The position numbers were made by a program, and so were the translations under genes. Of a DNA stretch of 64,000 nucleotides, positions 10,887 through 23,000 are shown piece after piece. Source of the DNA: Biscogniauxia marginata (taxonomy: Eukaryota > Ascomycota > Sordariomycetes > Xylariales > Xylariaceae); contig MU404098.1 in assembly GCA_022695795.1 (NCBI GenBank), positions 62,001 to 126,000 of the forward strand, read 5' to 3'. Within the stretch, counting starts at the first letter, position 1; each line of letters starts with the position of its first letter. Below the pieces are notes generated by a model. The model ran no database searches and was not told the origin of the DNA. It was given only the letters and a program-made list of their open reading frames with translations.

Positions 10887-12043
10887 ATGCGATATTATTT
10901 TACTTGCCTATATACCCATACATACACATATATACGCGATTTAATTTTTTATTTACTTTTTTTTATACTTAATATTTATAAATACCTTATTTTATTTTAT
11001 TTTCTCTATTTTGAATAATTATAACGAGGCGATATCTTATATATATTTCTTCTCTTTTAAATTTTTTTAAAAAGGAGTATATAAGTTTATTTAAAAGTAT
11101 AACGTCTTATGATATATATATTTATATATATGTATAATGGAAATCAGCTCAAGGGTCGACTTCGACTATAGTTATCACTATGACTAAAGTGTTATAAGAT
11201 CCTATCCAAACTTTGCTGTCCGTTAGATACGGCCCCCCTGTTTCTTTAAACTTCTACGGCCTTGCAGCTTCAACCGTCCTCTGCTTATCAGGGGTTTTTT
11301 TTTTCTTCCGTCGGTGCTTGATTGGACGTTCTCCCATTCGTGTAGCCGTGTGCCTTTCATAGTTGTCATCGTTCTGCTACTGGAGACTTCTAAATAGATT
11401 AGTCCTAAGAGTCCTGGGAATAGTCAATGTTTACCTGCAGGCCGAATTTTTATAAAAGGAGGCCCGGCAGTGTGGAATGAATGTAACAAGCTAGAAACAC
11501 CTAGAGGTATGCTAATAGTTAAGTTGGTTTCAAATCATTACTGTAACCTTATTGTAATGTATGCCTTTCTGGCTATGTCCGTTGTAGGATATTAGTCCCC
11601 GAGCTGAACCAAGATGTTTCCAATTTCTATTACGAAAACATATATCCGTATTTATTGACCGAACTAGGGTAGCTGAGTGAGTGATTGACCTGTTACGCTG
11701 TGTTGACTGAAGATTCGTTGCTTTGGATATTATCGCCCAACACACTCGTCTTCCCCTATTCTTATATCAAAAGATGTTTTTTCACCTACAAGCTCTTTAA
11801 CTTCTCGATGGACGTATGAAACACCGTCCATATAGTGTTTATCTACAAGGACATTACAAGGGGGCGCGGCGTCCTAACACCATAAGTCTTCAAATCAGAG
11901 CAACCCCCCTCCTCCCCTTTTTCTTTCGCGGGTGGAATAACCCATAGAGTAAATCATCATCATCATCATCATCAAATAGAATCGCAAACTAGCCGAGCCG
12001 AACTTTTGAATCCACGTACCCGATCACTCACTCGCTCACTCAC
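10887..12043. other. AT-rich intergenic region
   Basis: The part 10887-11110 is extremely AT-rich and probably carries the 3' untranslated region of the small gene. An ATC trinucleotide tract lies at 11953-11973 and an ACTC-like tract near 12020-12050, the latter at the end of the NTF2-like gene. Nothing else is supported. Confidence 0.45.
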
Positions 12044-12649
12044 TCACTCACCCACTCCTTCTCCACCATCACCACCGCTCTCCTCCCCCCTAACCCTCCC
12101 CAGCTCCCCCTTCCTCGCCAAATACGCCGCCCCCGAATCGGCCCAGACCTCGTACCTCACGACGCCGCACCGCCCGCCCTCTCCATCCCCATCGTCAAAC
12201 GCGAGCAAATACACAAAAGTCTCGCGCCACGACTCCCCCGTCGCGATCCACGTGAACTCGGCCTCGCCGCGCACGGCGACGCGGCCCGCGGCCTCGTCCA
12301 CGATATACGCCTCATCACCACCACCACCATCACCATCACCACCGTCGTCGTTACCGAACCGCATGTTCTCGTACCTCAGGCACGCGGCCACGGCGTCGAA
12401 GTACGCGCGCGCGCCGGCGCGGCCGCGGAACGCGCGGCCCAGGAACCCCCCCCGGCCGAGCACGGGCAGCCCGTGCTCGAGGGCCAGGACCTCGGCGTCG
12501 GGCGCGGCGCGCGAGAAGAAGCGCGATACCAGGTCCGCGGGCGGGGCGTGCCGCGCGAAGGCCGCGCAGAAGGATCTTGCGGCTCGGAGGAGCTGGGCGC
12601 GGCGGGGGGAGGTGGGGGTGGAGGTGGAGGTGGAGGAGGGGGGTGCCAT
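12044..12649 (-). CDS. NTF2-like (SnoaL-fold) domain protein
   Basis: A single exon of 201 aa. The N-terminus is Ser/Thr/Pro-rich; from about residue 20 the sequence has the alpha-beta cone pattern of NTF2-like proteins: a helix with LLRAARSFCAAFARH, RFFS, the loop LGRGGFLGRAFRGRAGARAYF, and strands ending in FTWIATGESWRETFVYLLAF and RYEVWADSGAAYLA. A Gly/Asp-rich insert (about 100-111) comes from a GGT/GAT repeat. The last 25 residues (GEESGGDGGEGVGE) are low complexity. The family covers small ligand-binding proteins and enzymes; no catalytic residues identify a reaction, so the function is unknown. GC content is far above the flanks. The + strand frame over the same bases is a codon shadow. 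Confidence 0.65.
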   Translation of the reverse strand: MAPPSSTSTSTPTSPRRAQLLRAARSFCAAFARHAPPADLVSRFFSRAAPDAEVLALEHGLPVLGRGGFLGRAFRGRAGARAYFDAVAACLRYENMRFGNDDGGDGDGGGGDEAYIVDEAAGRVAVRGEAEFTWIATGESWRETFVYLLAFDDGDGEGGRCGVVRYEVWADSGAAYLARKGELGRVRGEESGGDGGEGVGE

Positions 12650-13908
12650 TGTTGAAAGGGGGAGGAGGTGGGTGGGTAGGTAGGTAGGTAGGTATGTGAG
12701 GGCTTGGCTAGGTTAGGTTAGGTTTATCGTGGTTATGTTGTATATATGTGTGAGAAAGTTTGGGGGTGGAGGTGGAGAGATTTGTGTGTTTTGTGAGAAT
12801 GAGAGTGTGAGGGGGGGGAGGAGAGGGAGAGAGAAAGAAAGAAAGGCGCGAGATGTCGACGGTGGAATTATAATCTCGTGACGGTTGTTGGTTGACTGAC
12901 ACTGACGTCAGTGACATCGACCACAGTACGGAGTACTGTTCCCCAATTCAAACTCGACAAGTCTTTCTTGATTTATAACTCTACTTCTCGAAATCCGATT
13001 TCTCTCGCAGTCTCGACGTATATACCCAGGGTTAATCAAATTTAATACCCTTCTCGGGATGATGAATTAACTATGTACCTAAGCGCGGTGTAAGTGGTTG
13101 GAGGTTGAAATTGTATAGAGTTTCCATACTCGGCAGAAACACCAGATTGTCATACGAAACTACCCCGCCTTATTATTCATTTGTACACGTCGATCAGGGG
13201 AGACTGAACTCGACAGGTTCGTACGACTAACCTACCTCATAAATGCCTAACGTGAGCCATCCCTCCACTATTGAAGAAAGACACAGAAAGTAGCCCGGAA
13301 TGAACAAGTCCAGCTTCGAAGCATTATTTTCCATATTTGGTAAGACGGGGGCGGATCGGTTGGCTCAGAGGACGTGGACCATTGACTGGGTAGCTAACTG
13401 AAAAAAACCAACTAACGAACCCAAGGGTGAACGTTTTACTAAGCGTAAAAGAGCCCGCTACTTCAATAGAAACTGTCATGCTACGATAGGAAAATATATA
13501 GATAAACTCACTATTACATACTAGAAATCAAAGAAGAGGAGAAAAGAAAAGGGAGGTTATGTATAAGCTGAAAGCATACTAATAGGTTAAAACACTTGGG
13601 TGTTATGATTACTGTAAAACTCGTATCGCGGTACTTACCCGTTTCTGGCGGACTACATATCACACTGCTATACCCTCCTATAAAGGGGAAAGGGGAGGGG
13701 GGTTCTACTTTTACGTTCGCCAATGAGCCAGAAGAACAAACCCCGTTTTTTAAAACCCGACCAGTCGCAGAACTCCTCGTCTCTGTTCGTCAAAATCGAG
13801 AACCCATAGAGTACTTATTTTAAATGCTTCTATTTTCTCTTCCTTACATTCATTTTTCAACATCAGCGTATATATACCCCGCAATTCCCATGCACAAACG
13901 AGCTCATC
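12650..13908. other. Intergenic
   Basis: About 1.26 kb between the NTF2-like start and the DUS1 stop. It contains a GTAG tetranucleotide tract at 12673-12695 and three TTAGG-like units at 12708-12724. A/G-rich sequence near 12760-12845 is probably the leader of the NTF2-like gene on the minus strand. No coding region is supported. Confidence 0.45.
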
Positions 13909-15725
13909 TCATCGCTCGTCAGGCCTTAAGCTTTTCGTTTCTATGGGCGGTTCCTTCATGCTATCCCTTTGAAGTCCGTCCTCTACCCCCTTGCCGTCTC
14001 CTTTCTTGTTATCCTCTTCATCGCCCTGGCTATCATTGGTAGGCTCCTTCTTTTGCCCACTCCCGCTTATTTCTGTCGCTGTTTCTGTTGCCACAGCAGC
14101 AGCAGCAGCAGCCTCCTCTAGTTTCTTCCTGTCTTTCTTGCTCAGGCTTATACTACCCTTCGCTAGAGCCTCCTTCGGCAGGGGTCTCACGATAGGCTGT
14201 GCGATCCACCAGGGCCGCTTGCACATCTTGACCGTAACTACCGAACTTTCAGGGTCGTAGTCCGGGTCCGCTGCTTCCCCTTCTCCTCCCTCTTTTGCCG
14301 GGCCTGGTGCCCTGTGATTCGGTTTGAGCTCAGGTTCCTCCTCGAGGCTCTTGCCGTCCGTCTTCTCATACGCGGCCAGACCCGCGGCTACGCGACGTTC
14401 AACCATATTCAAGACGTTCTCGAAGGCGGGAATGTCGCCGACGTGGCACCGTGCCAGAATGTCGCGTATGTCTGTGTGTCGGGATACGAAGTGGCGGAGT
14501 AAGTGGAATAGATGAGGTCGGATGGCGACGATGTTCGGCGAGGGTTCGTATTTTTTGCTCGCACCACCACTATCCTTCTTCCGTTTTTTCCTCGCTGGAC
14601 CTTCTTCTTCCTGTTCTACATCCTGAACTACGTCCTGCTGAAGCCAATTCTCATCGTCCCCTACTATGAAAAGGGGCCGACGACTTGGTGGCTCCTGCTC
14701 GAGGACATGTCTGTGTATGATGTCCATGTACCGTCTGAATACGGCATCGACCCTCCAGCCGCCCTTACCGTCTCTACCTCGCCAGTACTCCCGACCTTCG
14801 TAGCCGACGGGTGGTGCCGTCGCGAAGATACCGGGATCGCTGAGATTGCCCTCCGCGCTCATGATGGCATCCGCACCAGTAGCCGCCAGACACCTCTCCA
14901 AGTCATCATGCTGTAAGATATTGCCATTGGCAAAGATGACGGTCTCCTCAGGCAAATTCTCTCGCAGATAGCGTATATACTCCCAGTCAGCCACGCCCGT
15001 CAGATGGCCCTTCTGGTCCCGCCGCCGTCCATGGACAGTTATGATACTAGCGCCGGCTGCAAGCACGTTCTTTGCGTACGCCAGCGTGTCTTCCTTGGTC
15101 TCGAGGATGCGTATCTTGGCCGTCACGGGCACGGGCAGGTGCTTGTGCAGGTTGTTAATCAGCCGGTATACCAAGTCTTGATCTTCCTGCAGAAATGCGC
15201 CGTAGTGCCCTTTGCGCGCTATGCCCTGTGGGCACCCCAGATTCAAGTCGACGGCGTCGCAATACGGCGCCGCTAGTTGCGCAGCGTTGAGAAGATGTGC
15301 GGGGTCGTTCGCGCAGAATTGAACGAAGAGGGGACGGTCAAACCTCGGGTTTCCGTCGAGGAAGGGTGTCGACTCGGGCGGCGCATCGCCAAGGGGGGCT
15401 GTCGAGGAAGGCCGTGTCGCTTGGAAATGCGAGTCTCTATACTTGGGCGTCTCGTCAAACAGGCGTGCGTGGAACATGGGCGTGTAGGCTAGTAGTCTGG
15501 CATTGTCGGCGCGCGTGAGGAACGATCGTGTAAGCATCCTCCATGCCTATAAGTAGACCCTCATCGACGTTTGTCAGTGGCGAGGTTGGAGCAGAAACTA
15601 CCACAGTACGAACGACATACGAACTCGGATTGGTCGACCATGGGGGCGACGACGAACTTGGGGCTTCCGATACTCTCGTAGAAAGCCCGGCCGTACAACT
15701 TGGGCTTGGCCTTAGTCGAAGCCAT
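13909..15725 (-). CDS. DUS1: tRNA-dihydrouridine synthase DUS1
   Basis: Two exons, 15725-15621 and 15546-13909, encode 580 aa. Exon 1 gives MASTKAKPKLYGRAFYESIG and then VAPMVDQSEF; after a 74-bp intron (GTATGT to TATAG) the frame resumes as AWRMLTRSFLTR, matching the Dus1 pattern of FMN-binding APMVDQSE followed by WR. Other family signatures are YTPMFHARLF, DLNLGCPQGIA with the catalytic Cys, and ITVHGRRRDQKG. Dus1 reduces uridines 16 and 17 in the tRNA D-loop using FMN and NADPH. The C-terminal 200 residues are a Lys/Glu/Ala-rich extension containing KRPWWIAQPIVRP and an alanine run encoded by GCT/GCA repeats. An upstream in-frame ATG at 15815 would add 30 residues with a hydrophobic stretch; the family length favours 15725. 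Confidence 0.9.
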
Positions 15726-17378
15726 TGTGACGAAACCTATGACCAGAAAACCTAGGCCCGTCCCAGCGGCTTTCCACCAGAGACTGCGATCTCCGTCGAC
15801 GATTCGGGGCGCCACACTGGGAAATGCTGATCCTAGATTTGATTTCTGTGTTTCCTTCTCGAGTCCTTTCGTCTGTAGTTATGACGCTTGAAAAGAAGTA
15901 GCTCGGCTTGCCATTAACATAAATTCGCGGGTTTCGAGGGAGTGATGGTTGTGAGTGACGAATGGATCTTACACGGCTGCACAGCATGCAAGACAATATT
16001 TTTTTTCTGACTTAAGCTTCTTTCGTCAGCCGTCAGCCTTGCATGAGAACCCCACGAGGTAGAAATATGGGTCTATCGCAAGGAATTTATCTCATTGGCT
16101 GTCGTGCCTCGCGCTGTAAGCGAGCGTTGGCCGCGCGCTGGTAGGATTCAGGTGGAGGCAGCTGCGCCCCCTTCGGTGCCCGCTACATCTCGTATTCCCC
16201 ACCCAGGTACTGGTACTGGTACCTACTTGTATGGAGATCTCCACCGAAACCAAACACCCTGAACGCCGTGATGTGTGGTAGAGATCAGAGCCAAAACTTG
16301 GAACCCTCTAATCACCAATTTCTTGCCCTTATTACCTAACTTAAAATTTTTGCCCACTACTCCTCTCCGTTCCTCCTCTCCTTTGTTCCGTCACCTGTCA
16401 CTCGTGATAGCCCTGACGTGGCGGTGAACCTGGGCCTGTTGTAGAAAAAGAACGTCTTGCCCGCTGCATGCTATTATTGACTAGGATATGTCTATGCTGC
16501 CAGGAATCTTGCTGAAATCTTCGCTAAAAGTACACTTTGCCACCATACATCTGTTCTTGCGAGCGAGCTGGCGCTTCCCAAGTTCATGACATAAATTGGT
16601 CGGTCGAGAGAATTTGCTTTCCCCGTCCCTAAGCTTCTGGCGTCTGGAAAGGACGCACATACATACATCTATGCTTGCTTCCAAAATTCTGTCCCTTAAT
16701 TGTTGCCTACTGTATCGGGGGGTTGTGCCGCTCAAATTAGATAGACAAAGAGATAATGCCGCTGTTTTACCAGGAATAAAGAAAACACAGAAAAATTAAT
16801 ATCGCTTTTCCGACCCATGGGGATTGTTGTCTTCATATTCCATTCCCAATGCTGTGGAATTTCCCAGGCTCTTTTTTTATATTCTTTGAATTTGTCTACT
16901 TCTCTCGTCATTTGGAGACTTGAGCCCTCAATTCATGATTTACTGGTCAGGAACGCCCATGTCTCCGCCGAAAGACCGCCCCCCCCCTCGCATCTAGCCT
17001 GCCCACCATTATGCACGCCCATCACGCTTAGCAAGTCTCTGTTAAGAGGACATACTGTACTATCTTCTAGCGTCGGTGTGCAACCTAGACCCTTGAGGTA
17101 ACGAGGGATTTGCTGCAGAGATGATGTATCGTCGAGAGGGTTATTAGACATCCGCCGTTGCCGCCATTGCTGGGAATTATAACCACGACCAAAAGTCTTC
17201 TCTGGTCGAAAAACGCAGGATAATCATAAATCGAAAAAACGCCGTGACACCTTACTATGCTGACCGTGTGCAAACGCCACTTGACTGTACGAAAGTCGAA
17301 TACATGATCGCAGGTCTATCACCTTTAATCGAGAACAGGATGCATCTCGCTGGGGTTTCGTCGGGGAGCGCTTCATCA
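15726..17378. other. Intergenic between DUS1 start and BNI4 end
   Basis: About 1.65 kb. Both flanking genes run leftward, so this holds the DUS1 promoter and the BNI4 3' flank. No ORF has family resemblance. Confidence 0.45.
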
Positions 17379-20026
17379 TTAGAAAAAGTGCGTATAGATC
17401 TTAGACGTCTCGTGAACCTCCATTTCCTATGTCAATGTAAGCACGTGCTCGTGTGTAACATATCAAACTTAAGGACCATACCATCTTGAAGCTGTTCAGC
17501 TCTTCTTTGATCTGCTGGGCAAGCATCGGCGTCAGGCGATTGCAAGTGGCAATCTCACCGCGACGGTCATACTCTCCGCTCGGCCACGTGTCGTAGAATA
17601 CGATCCTCGGGCTGAATGTAGCATTCCGCTTGCTAATACCTCCTTGCGGCGTTGTCGGGGCGCTCTTTGTATCTTGACGTAGGCGGAGTGCCGACATGAA
17701 GTAGTCCTCGCCCCCGATAGCAATTGATCCGTTTCGCTTGTGGCCTTGAACATCTTCGTTCGGCGTACTAGGAGCACTGGAATTAGGCGAGTCGGAGACG
17801 TTTGGAATCATGGGGAGGTCGAAGGTCGGTCCTTTAGCTTCGGTGCCACGTGTTGACGGACTCGGGGAGTTGCTACGAGCTGAAATCTAGTTAGCCATGA
17901 AAATGAAACCCAACAGTCTTGACTAGAACGGCTGGGACATACTCTTTAGGATCCCCTTGCGAATTGTAGCCAGAACCTCCGCTCTCTCCTTCTCGCCCCC
18001 GACAATACTCTTCCTCGCACCCGAGTTTTCGGTGCCAGAACTACCGAGACGATCAGTTTGCAAGTTGTCAGGACTTTTCGAGGCATCGACCGAATTTCTC
18101 TCTAGATGGGGAAATCCAGTACCGCCCGCTTGTTGACCCTGAACATCTGCATTGACGTTGACCCTTTCCCGCTCAGCTTCCACAGTAACCATCGATACGG
18201 CCGCCTGTGAGGCCCCAGGCACCGCTGTGTCGTCACTGGGCGCCCCAATTATCGACTTGGGCCGGAAGAGACCAACAAGCGATCGGCTGCCTTTCTTGAC
18301 ACCACGTCCCATCTTACGGAGCATGATCGATGCAGATGATGCCGTCGATGAAATAGACAGGTTGTCGGTCGAGCCCGAAAATAGCTTCGTGCCTGCATAA
18401 ATGCTGTGACCAATCCCACCCTCTTCCTGCTTCTGAGCGATGCGTGCCTGTTCCTCCTCATATAAATCTTCCGGGGTAGGCTCTTTATTTGACCCAGCGG
18501 CATCATTTTGCGGCGAGGTCTTGACAGCATCGGAACCGGCATCTGGCCCAGTCATCTTTCTGAGCTCCGCGGCACTTCCGAAAGAGAATGCCCGTCGCAA
18601 TCTCGACGTCTTGCTCTTCGACTTGCCTCCCTTCTCGTTGATTGCGGCGAGCTGCTTGGCTGCGGGACTGTCAGGCTTGGGGCCATGAGACGAGGCTGGC
18701 GGCTTCGCTGAGGATGAGGTAGCCGCGTCGGCCGGAATGGCCGAGTCGTCCGATGATGAACCGGGACCCATAGTTACCGGTTTCGATAAGGGAGATGGAC
18801 TGAGAACTCGCTTGCCGACATCAGTCGACGAGCCGCGAGGCGGTATATTTACTAGCTTGGGCTGGTCGTGGCTCGAGGGTTTTTCTCCAGAAGTGGAGGA
18901 GGTCGAGGCGGGGCTTCCTGTGGGGTTAGAAACATTGGAGTTTCGATTTGCAGACTGATTGGCACATCCAGTCAGTATACATTAGCGAGGGGACGGGGGT
19001 TCGACATCCTTCTGATTGGGCAATGGGCCGGGGTATCGTGTATCAAGCAGGATTGTGTCAACTCACCGACGATGGCCGCGAATTGCTACTTCGACTGGAA
19101 ACAATACTCTCAGAACTACCATTCCTGACATGCATGGCGTTCCGCTCAGTCGCAGCTGGGGGCGGAAGAGGAACGACTCGTGCAGTCCTCTGCTCCTTTT
19201 CATTGCTGTGCTTTTTCAAGGCCGCTACTGCGTCCTTACGGAATGATTCTTCCGTCCGCTTGAAGTCCTGCGGGGACAAGGGGTTGGGGTAATCGGTAGA
19301 ATTGATTGAGTGAATGCTGCGCCGCCGAAATCTCTTGTTCTCTGCCTCGGGAGGGTGTCTGTGGAGGTGCATGTCGTCCATAGCAGCATAAGCACTGTGT
19401 GGTCTGTCGTTGATATTGGTAAGTGTAGCCATATTTCTTGGAGTTGCAGCTTTGCGATCTGGCACCGCTCTTGGGTTGTAGAGATGAACGACAGTAGCCA
19501 TGCCAGAGCCGGAAGGCATCGCGGATCCTTGTGGTTGTGGTGTTTGCATGACACCCGGTGACGAATCAGTCTGTCTCGGCGCTGGTCTTCGATACCGCTC
19601 GGGAGATGCCTTGGCTGCCACGACCTGTGCGAATGTCGGCTGGTTGCTTGTATTGTTAAGCGGAGGCCGAGGGGCAGGAGCGGCTGTGGGTTGGGTTCTC
19701 TGGTCTGTCACCTGCACCGTAGGGACAGCAGTTCCCGATGGTGTCCGATGCCCTCCATACTGTTGTTGCCTCTGTCCGCTGTTAGCAAGATTTGGTGTGG
19801 CCGTGAAGGCGTACGGCTGAACTGGGGTTGTCGTTGTGTTGCCACGGTAGACCGTCTGTCCTCCTACGCTCCCAGATAGGCCGTGGTAGTTATTTCTTTG
19901 CTGGTTGCCCATGTATTGTTGGGCTTGCGTTGTCGCTGGCATGATTCCTGAAGTTGAGTTTGGTTCCGTCTGAAGCAATGTCACAGTTCCACTTTGCTGA
20001 GTGTAAGTTTGGACCAGCGCAGCCAT
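17379..20026 (-). CDS. BNI4: BNI4-like bud-neck/septum scaffold protein
   Basis: Four exons on the minus strand: 20026-19067, 18954-17943, 17879-17482 and 17426-17379, total 805 aa. Introns are 112, 63 and 55 bp with GTGAGT, GTATGT and GTATGG donors. Most of the protein is disordered and rich in Ser, Pro, Gln and Thr, starting MAALVQTYTQQSGTVTLLQT. The diagnostic part is the C-terminus: RIVFYDTWPSGEYDRRGEIA, then TCNRLTPMLAQQIKEELNSF, KM, and a 15-residue last exon EMEVHETSKIYTHFF. This is the conserved Bni4 tail, including a V/IxF-type site (IVF) of the kind used to bind protein phosphatase 1 (Glc7). In yeast Bni4 targets Glc7 and chitin synthase III to the bud neck via septins; in filamentous fungi a septum or cell-wall role is expected. 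The start is the ATG at 20026; a TTG lies two codons upstream. Confidence 0.88.
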
Positions 20027-23000
20027 ATTCAAAGGTTCGGGGCCTGCGTGTTCAGCTGACCGCGACCAACGGACAACAGGACCTCGCTTCGCACGGCAGG
20101 TCTATTTGATGGAATTCGGTGTTCGGATGGGAAGAGGCCCGTGTACAAAAGAAGGACCTCGGGTGAAAAGATCCTATCAGCACGTCACGAGTTAGTCAAC
20201 AGGCATATTATGCAGTTTTGCGAGCAAGGCTGTTGGAACACAAAGGAAAGAAGAAAAAATATTGATGACTGGTTCCCGTGCTTGTCCCAACGAGACTACT
20301 TCCTCTTATTGGGATCTCGAACACATAAAGTTACTACATACCTTCAAAATACAGACGCTTTCTAAATTGAAAATTCAGAATGTGCTGAAGGGAAAACCGA
20401 ATCGGAGACGAGAGACGCGTAGGAGTAGAGGAAATTTGCGGACGCCTGCGGCCAGGAGGGAAACGAGTGAACTCCAGAAGCTACTTTTTACCGTCCACGA
20501 TTTGTGTAGCCAACGGTCGGGTATCTCACGACAGACCGGCTAGGAGGATGGACGGGTCGGGTGCGATAGATTCCAGTGTCCAAATAGACACGAAGAAAAG
20601 GTAGGCGAAATTCTAGCGGGAGGACATGGAAGAAGCTTGTCACGTCAAGCCTACACTAGATTGTCGGCCAAGAAACAGATAGAATAATCTGGTTTTCTGG
20701 GGAATTTTTTTTTCTGGCTTTTTAATTGATGCAAGGCCCGTCGGATGGTGTAAATAGAATCGGAAACAGAGACCGAAGGGGCGAAAAAAGACAGGAGATG
20801 GATGAAAAAGGGATGGGTTTCTTTTTTTTGCTGGGCTGGAAAGGGGAGACAGAAGGAGAAGCACACCAAGAAAATAGTAGGAGGCACTGTATTGTCTGGG
20901 AGGGGGAAGGGAATAAATGGTATGTACTACTAGATAAGTAAATAGAGAAGAACTGGGGGCAGAACGAATGGGAGAGACATGCAGGGGAGGAAGGAAGGAG
21001 AGATTGATGATATTCAGAAGAGCATCGGGATGGGAAGGGAAGAGAATTGGAAGTTGAGGAGTCGAAGGCTTTGGGAGTGAATTCGAAAGTAGTGAGGGTT
21101 GATTGCCAGAGGCGACTGCAAGGTGTGTGGATTAGACCCAATGGGACTAGACTGGGCTAATGTAGACTAGAGCGACCTGTTCATGTTCTACGGTGTACAG
21201 TAACACGACATGTACCTACATACATAAGGTAGGTAGCCTGCATGGAGAGGTCGGATGCTGCTGCTGTTACTAGTGAGTACAAGTCAATGCTGCGAGGTCA
21301 CGAAATAGGTAGAGGTACAAGGCACGTTGCAACAACAGGTGGGCCCTGTTCATTCATCCATTTCAGCGACGAGGGCCCACGATTTGATACCCAGTCTAGA
21401 GAGCTTTCCCCAGAAGCTACACAAGGAAATAAAGGACGAGAGAGCGAGATTGAGACCGTGGTACGCACGTACATAATTACTTACATGTACCCGACATACA
21501 TTCATACATCCATAGGGCAATCTACCAACCGAATATACCTATGTACCTAAGTCGGGGTTGTTGTTAAAACCGGCATGCATTAAGAAACATGATACTATAC
21601 TGTGCATGTAATTGCTATCTACCTACCTAATTATTTAGTGTAGATAATATTCAATTGCAAGCTCTGAAAATAGTGGGAATATGAATAATTTACCTACCAT
21701 AGAGGCAGGTGTTGAACCTAGGTACATAGGTAACGTACATGAGTAGTGAGTGTAGGTGGTAAGGAGGAGAGGTCTAGGCGGGCTAATTACCTAGGTACCT
21801 AAGGTAATAGCGTTTAAAGTTAGTGTATTCTTCTAAATGGGCGTCCCCAGAATGAATACTTACATACATGTATGTACAGTAGGTACCTACCTACTTACTT
21901 ATGTAGATAGGGATAAACCCACTCTAAGGTGTCTTTTGGATCGCCTCACCTGACATGAAACAGAGAGTTCCTAATAAATGCAGCGTGATTCCTATTAAAG
22001 TACTGTCACATATGTACTCATGTCGGTATGAGGTAGGTCAAGCCATAGGGTAGGAGGATATCTGATGTGAGTTGTTATTGTTGTTGTGGTTGTATCGTAC
22101 GTACATACTGCATACGTACATAGACACATACATACATACATACATAACCTGACGCATGACCCAGAATACATATACGTGTTTTCTCTCGGGGTACCGCGAC
22201 TGCGCTACTAGTGTAGGAAGATGTACCGCGGTAGGTTATTTCCAGTCCTTACTTGGGCAGTTAAACCCGTTTGATCCAAGCTCCTCCTGCCATTGGCCTC
22301 CACCCTCACGGGATTGTTGACGGGGCCAGGGTGCGGCCACTTCGTGATTGGCCCGTCCAGCCATCAGGGCATTGATTACTGTCGCGCTAGACAAAGCACG
22401 ACAAGGAATGGGCGCTGCTTTACAGCAATTACGCGGCAAGCATGAATAATAATAAAGTGCTCGACCGAATTCGTTGCATATTCTTTCTGTATTCTGCACC
22501 AGACATCGTTCGATTGCAATGTTCTTCTCCAGTAATTTTACCTACCGACAGTGGCGATGGGAAAAGGGGCTTAATGTCATACTTATAATTAGCATGTCTT
22601 AGTAGTTGTATTTCTCGAAACGCATCAACTGTATCTAAGGTTTTTAAGCCGTAAGCAGAACATGCAAATCCGTGGATACAGTTATCTAGCGATCGCTTGA
22701 TCGTCTATCGATGAGGTAGATATGGAGGCACATCACATCATTCCGATTACCTACAGCACATGACGTATTGCTCGCTGCCTTGCTTAGTTGTCATCGAGGA
22801 TGTTTGAGCTCTGAGTTGAGTCAGTCAAGTTCGGATTAGAGCGAAGATGGGATTCGACGGACGCGATATCTGTCGTCATATCTGACCAAGCAATAATCTC
22901 CCATTTAATCCTTCATCCGACCATCTAACTCGTCAGAAGCCTCTTCACTTTCCTTTTCGTCTCTGATTAGGTACCTACTTCCGTACCGCCAACTCACTCA

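Noticed and set aside
12006..12683. 225-aa + strand frame opposite the NTF2-like gene
   Set aside because: Low-complexity Pro/Ser/Arg translation with no fold; it mirrors the G/C-ending codons of the minus-strand gene.
12708..12724. Telomere-like TTAGG units
   Set aside because: Only about three TTAGG-type units, not TTAGGG arrays, and internal to gene-bearing DNA; a simple repeat.
14512..14916. 134-aa + strand frame opposite DUS1
   Set aside because: DUS1 in the other strand has catalytic motifs and a matching intron; the antisense frame has none.
20640..21141. Overlapping Ser/Pro/Phe-rich minus-strand frames upstream of BNI4
   Set aside because: Pyrimidine-rich leader sequence produces these translations; they look like promoter/5' leader, not protein.
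22236..22499. 87-aa minus-strand frame in the gene-free stretch
   Set aside because: No resemblance to a family, mixed composition, and no conserved features.
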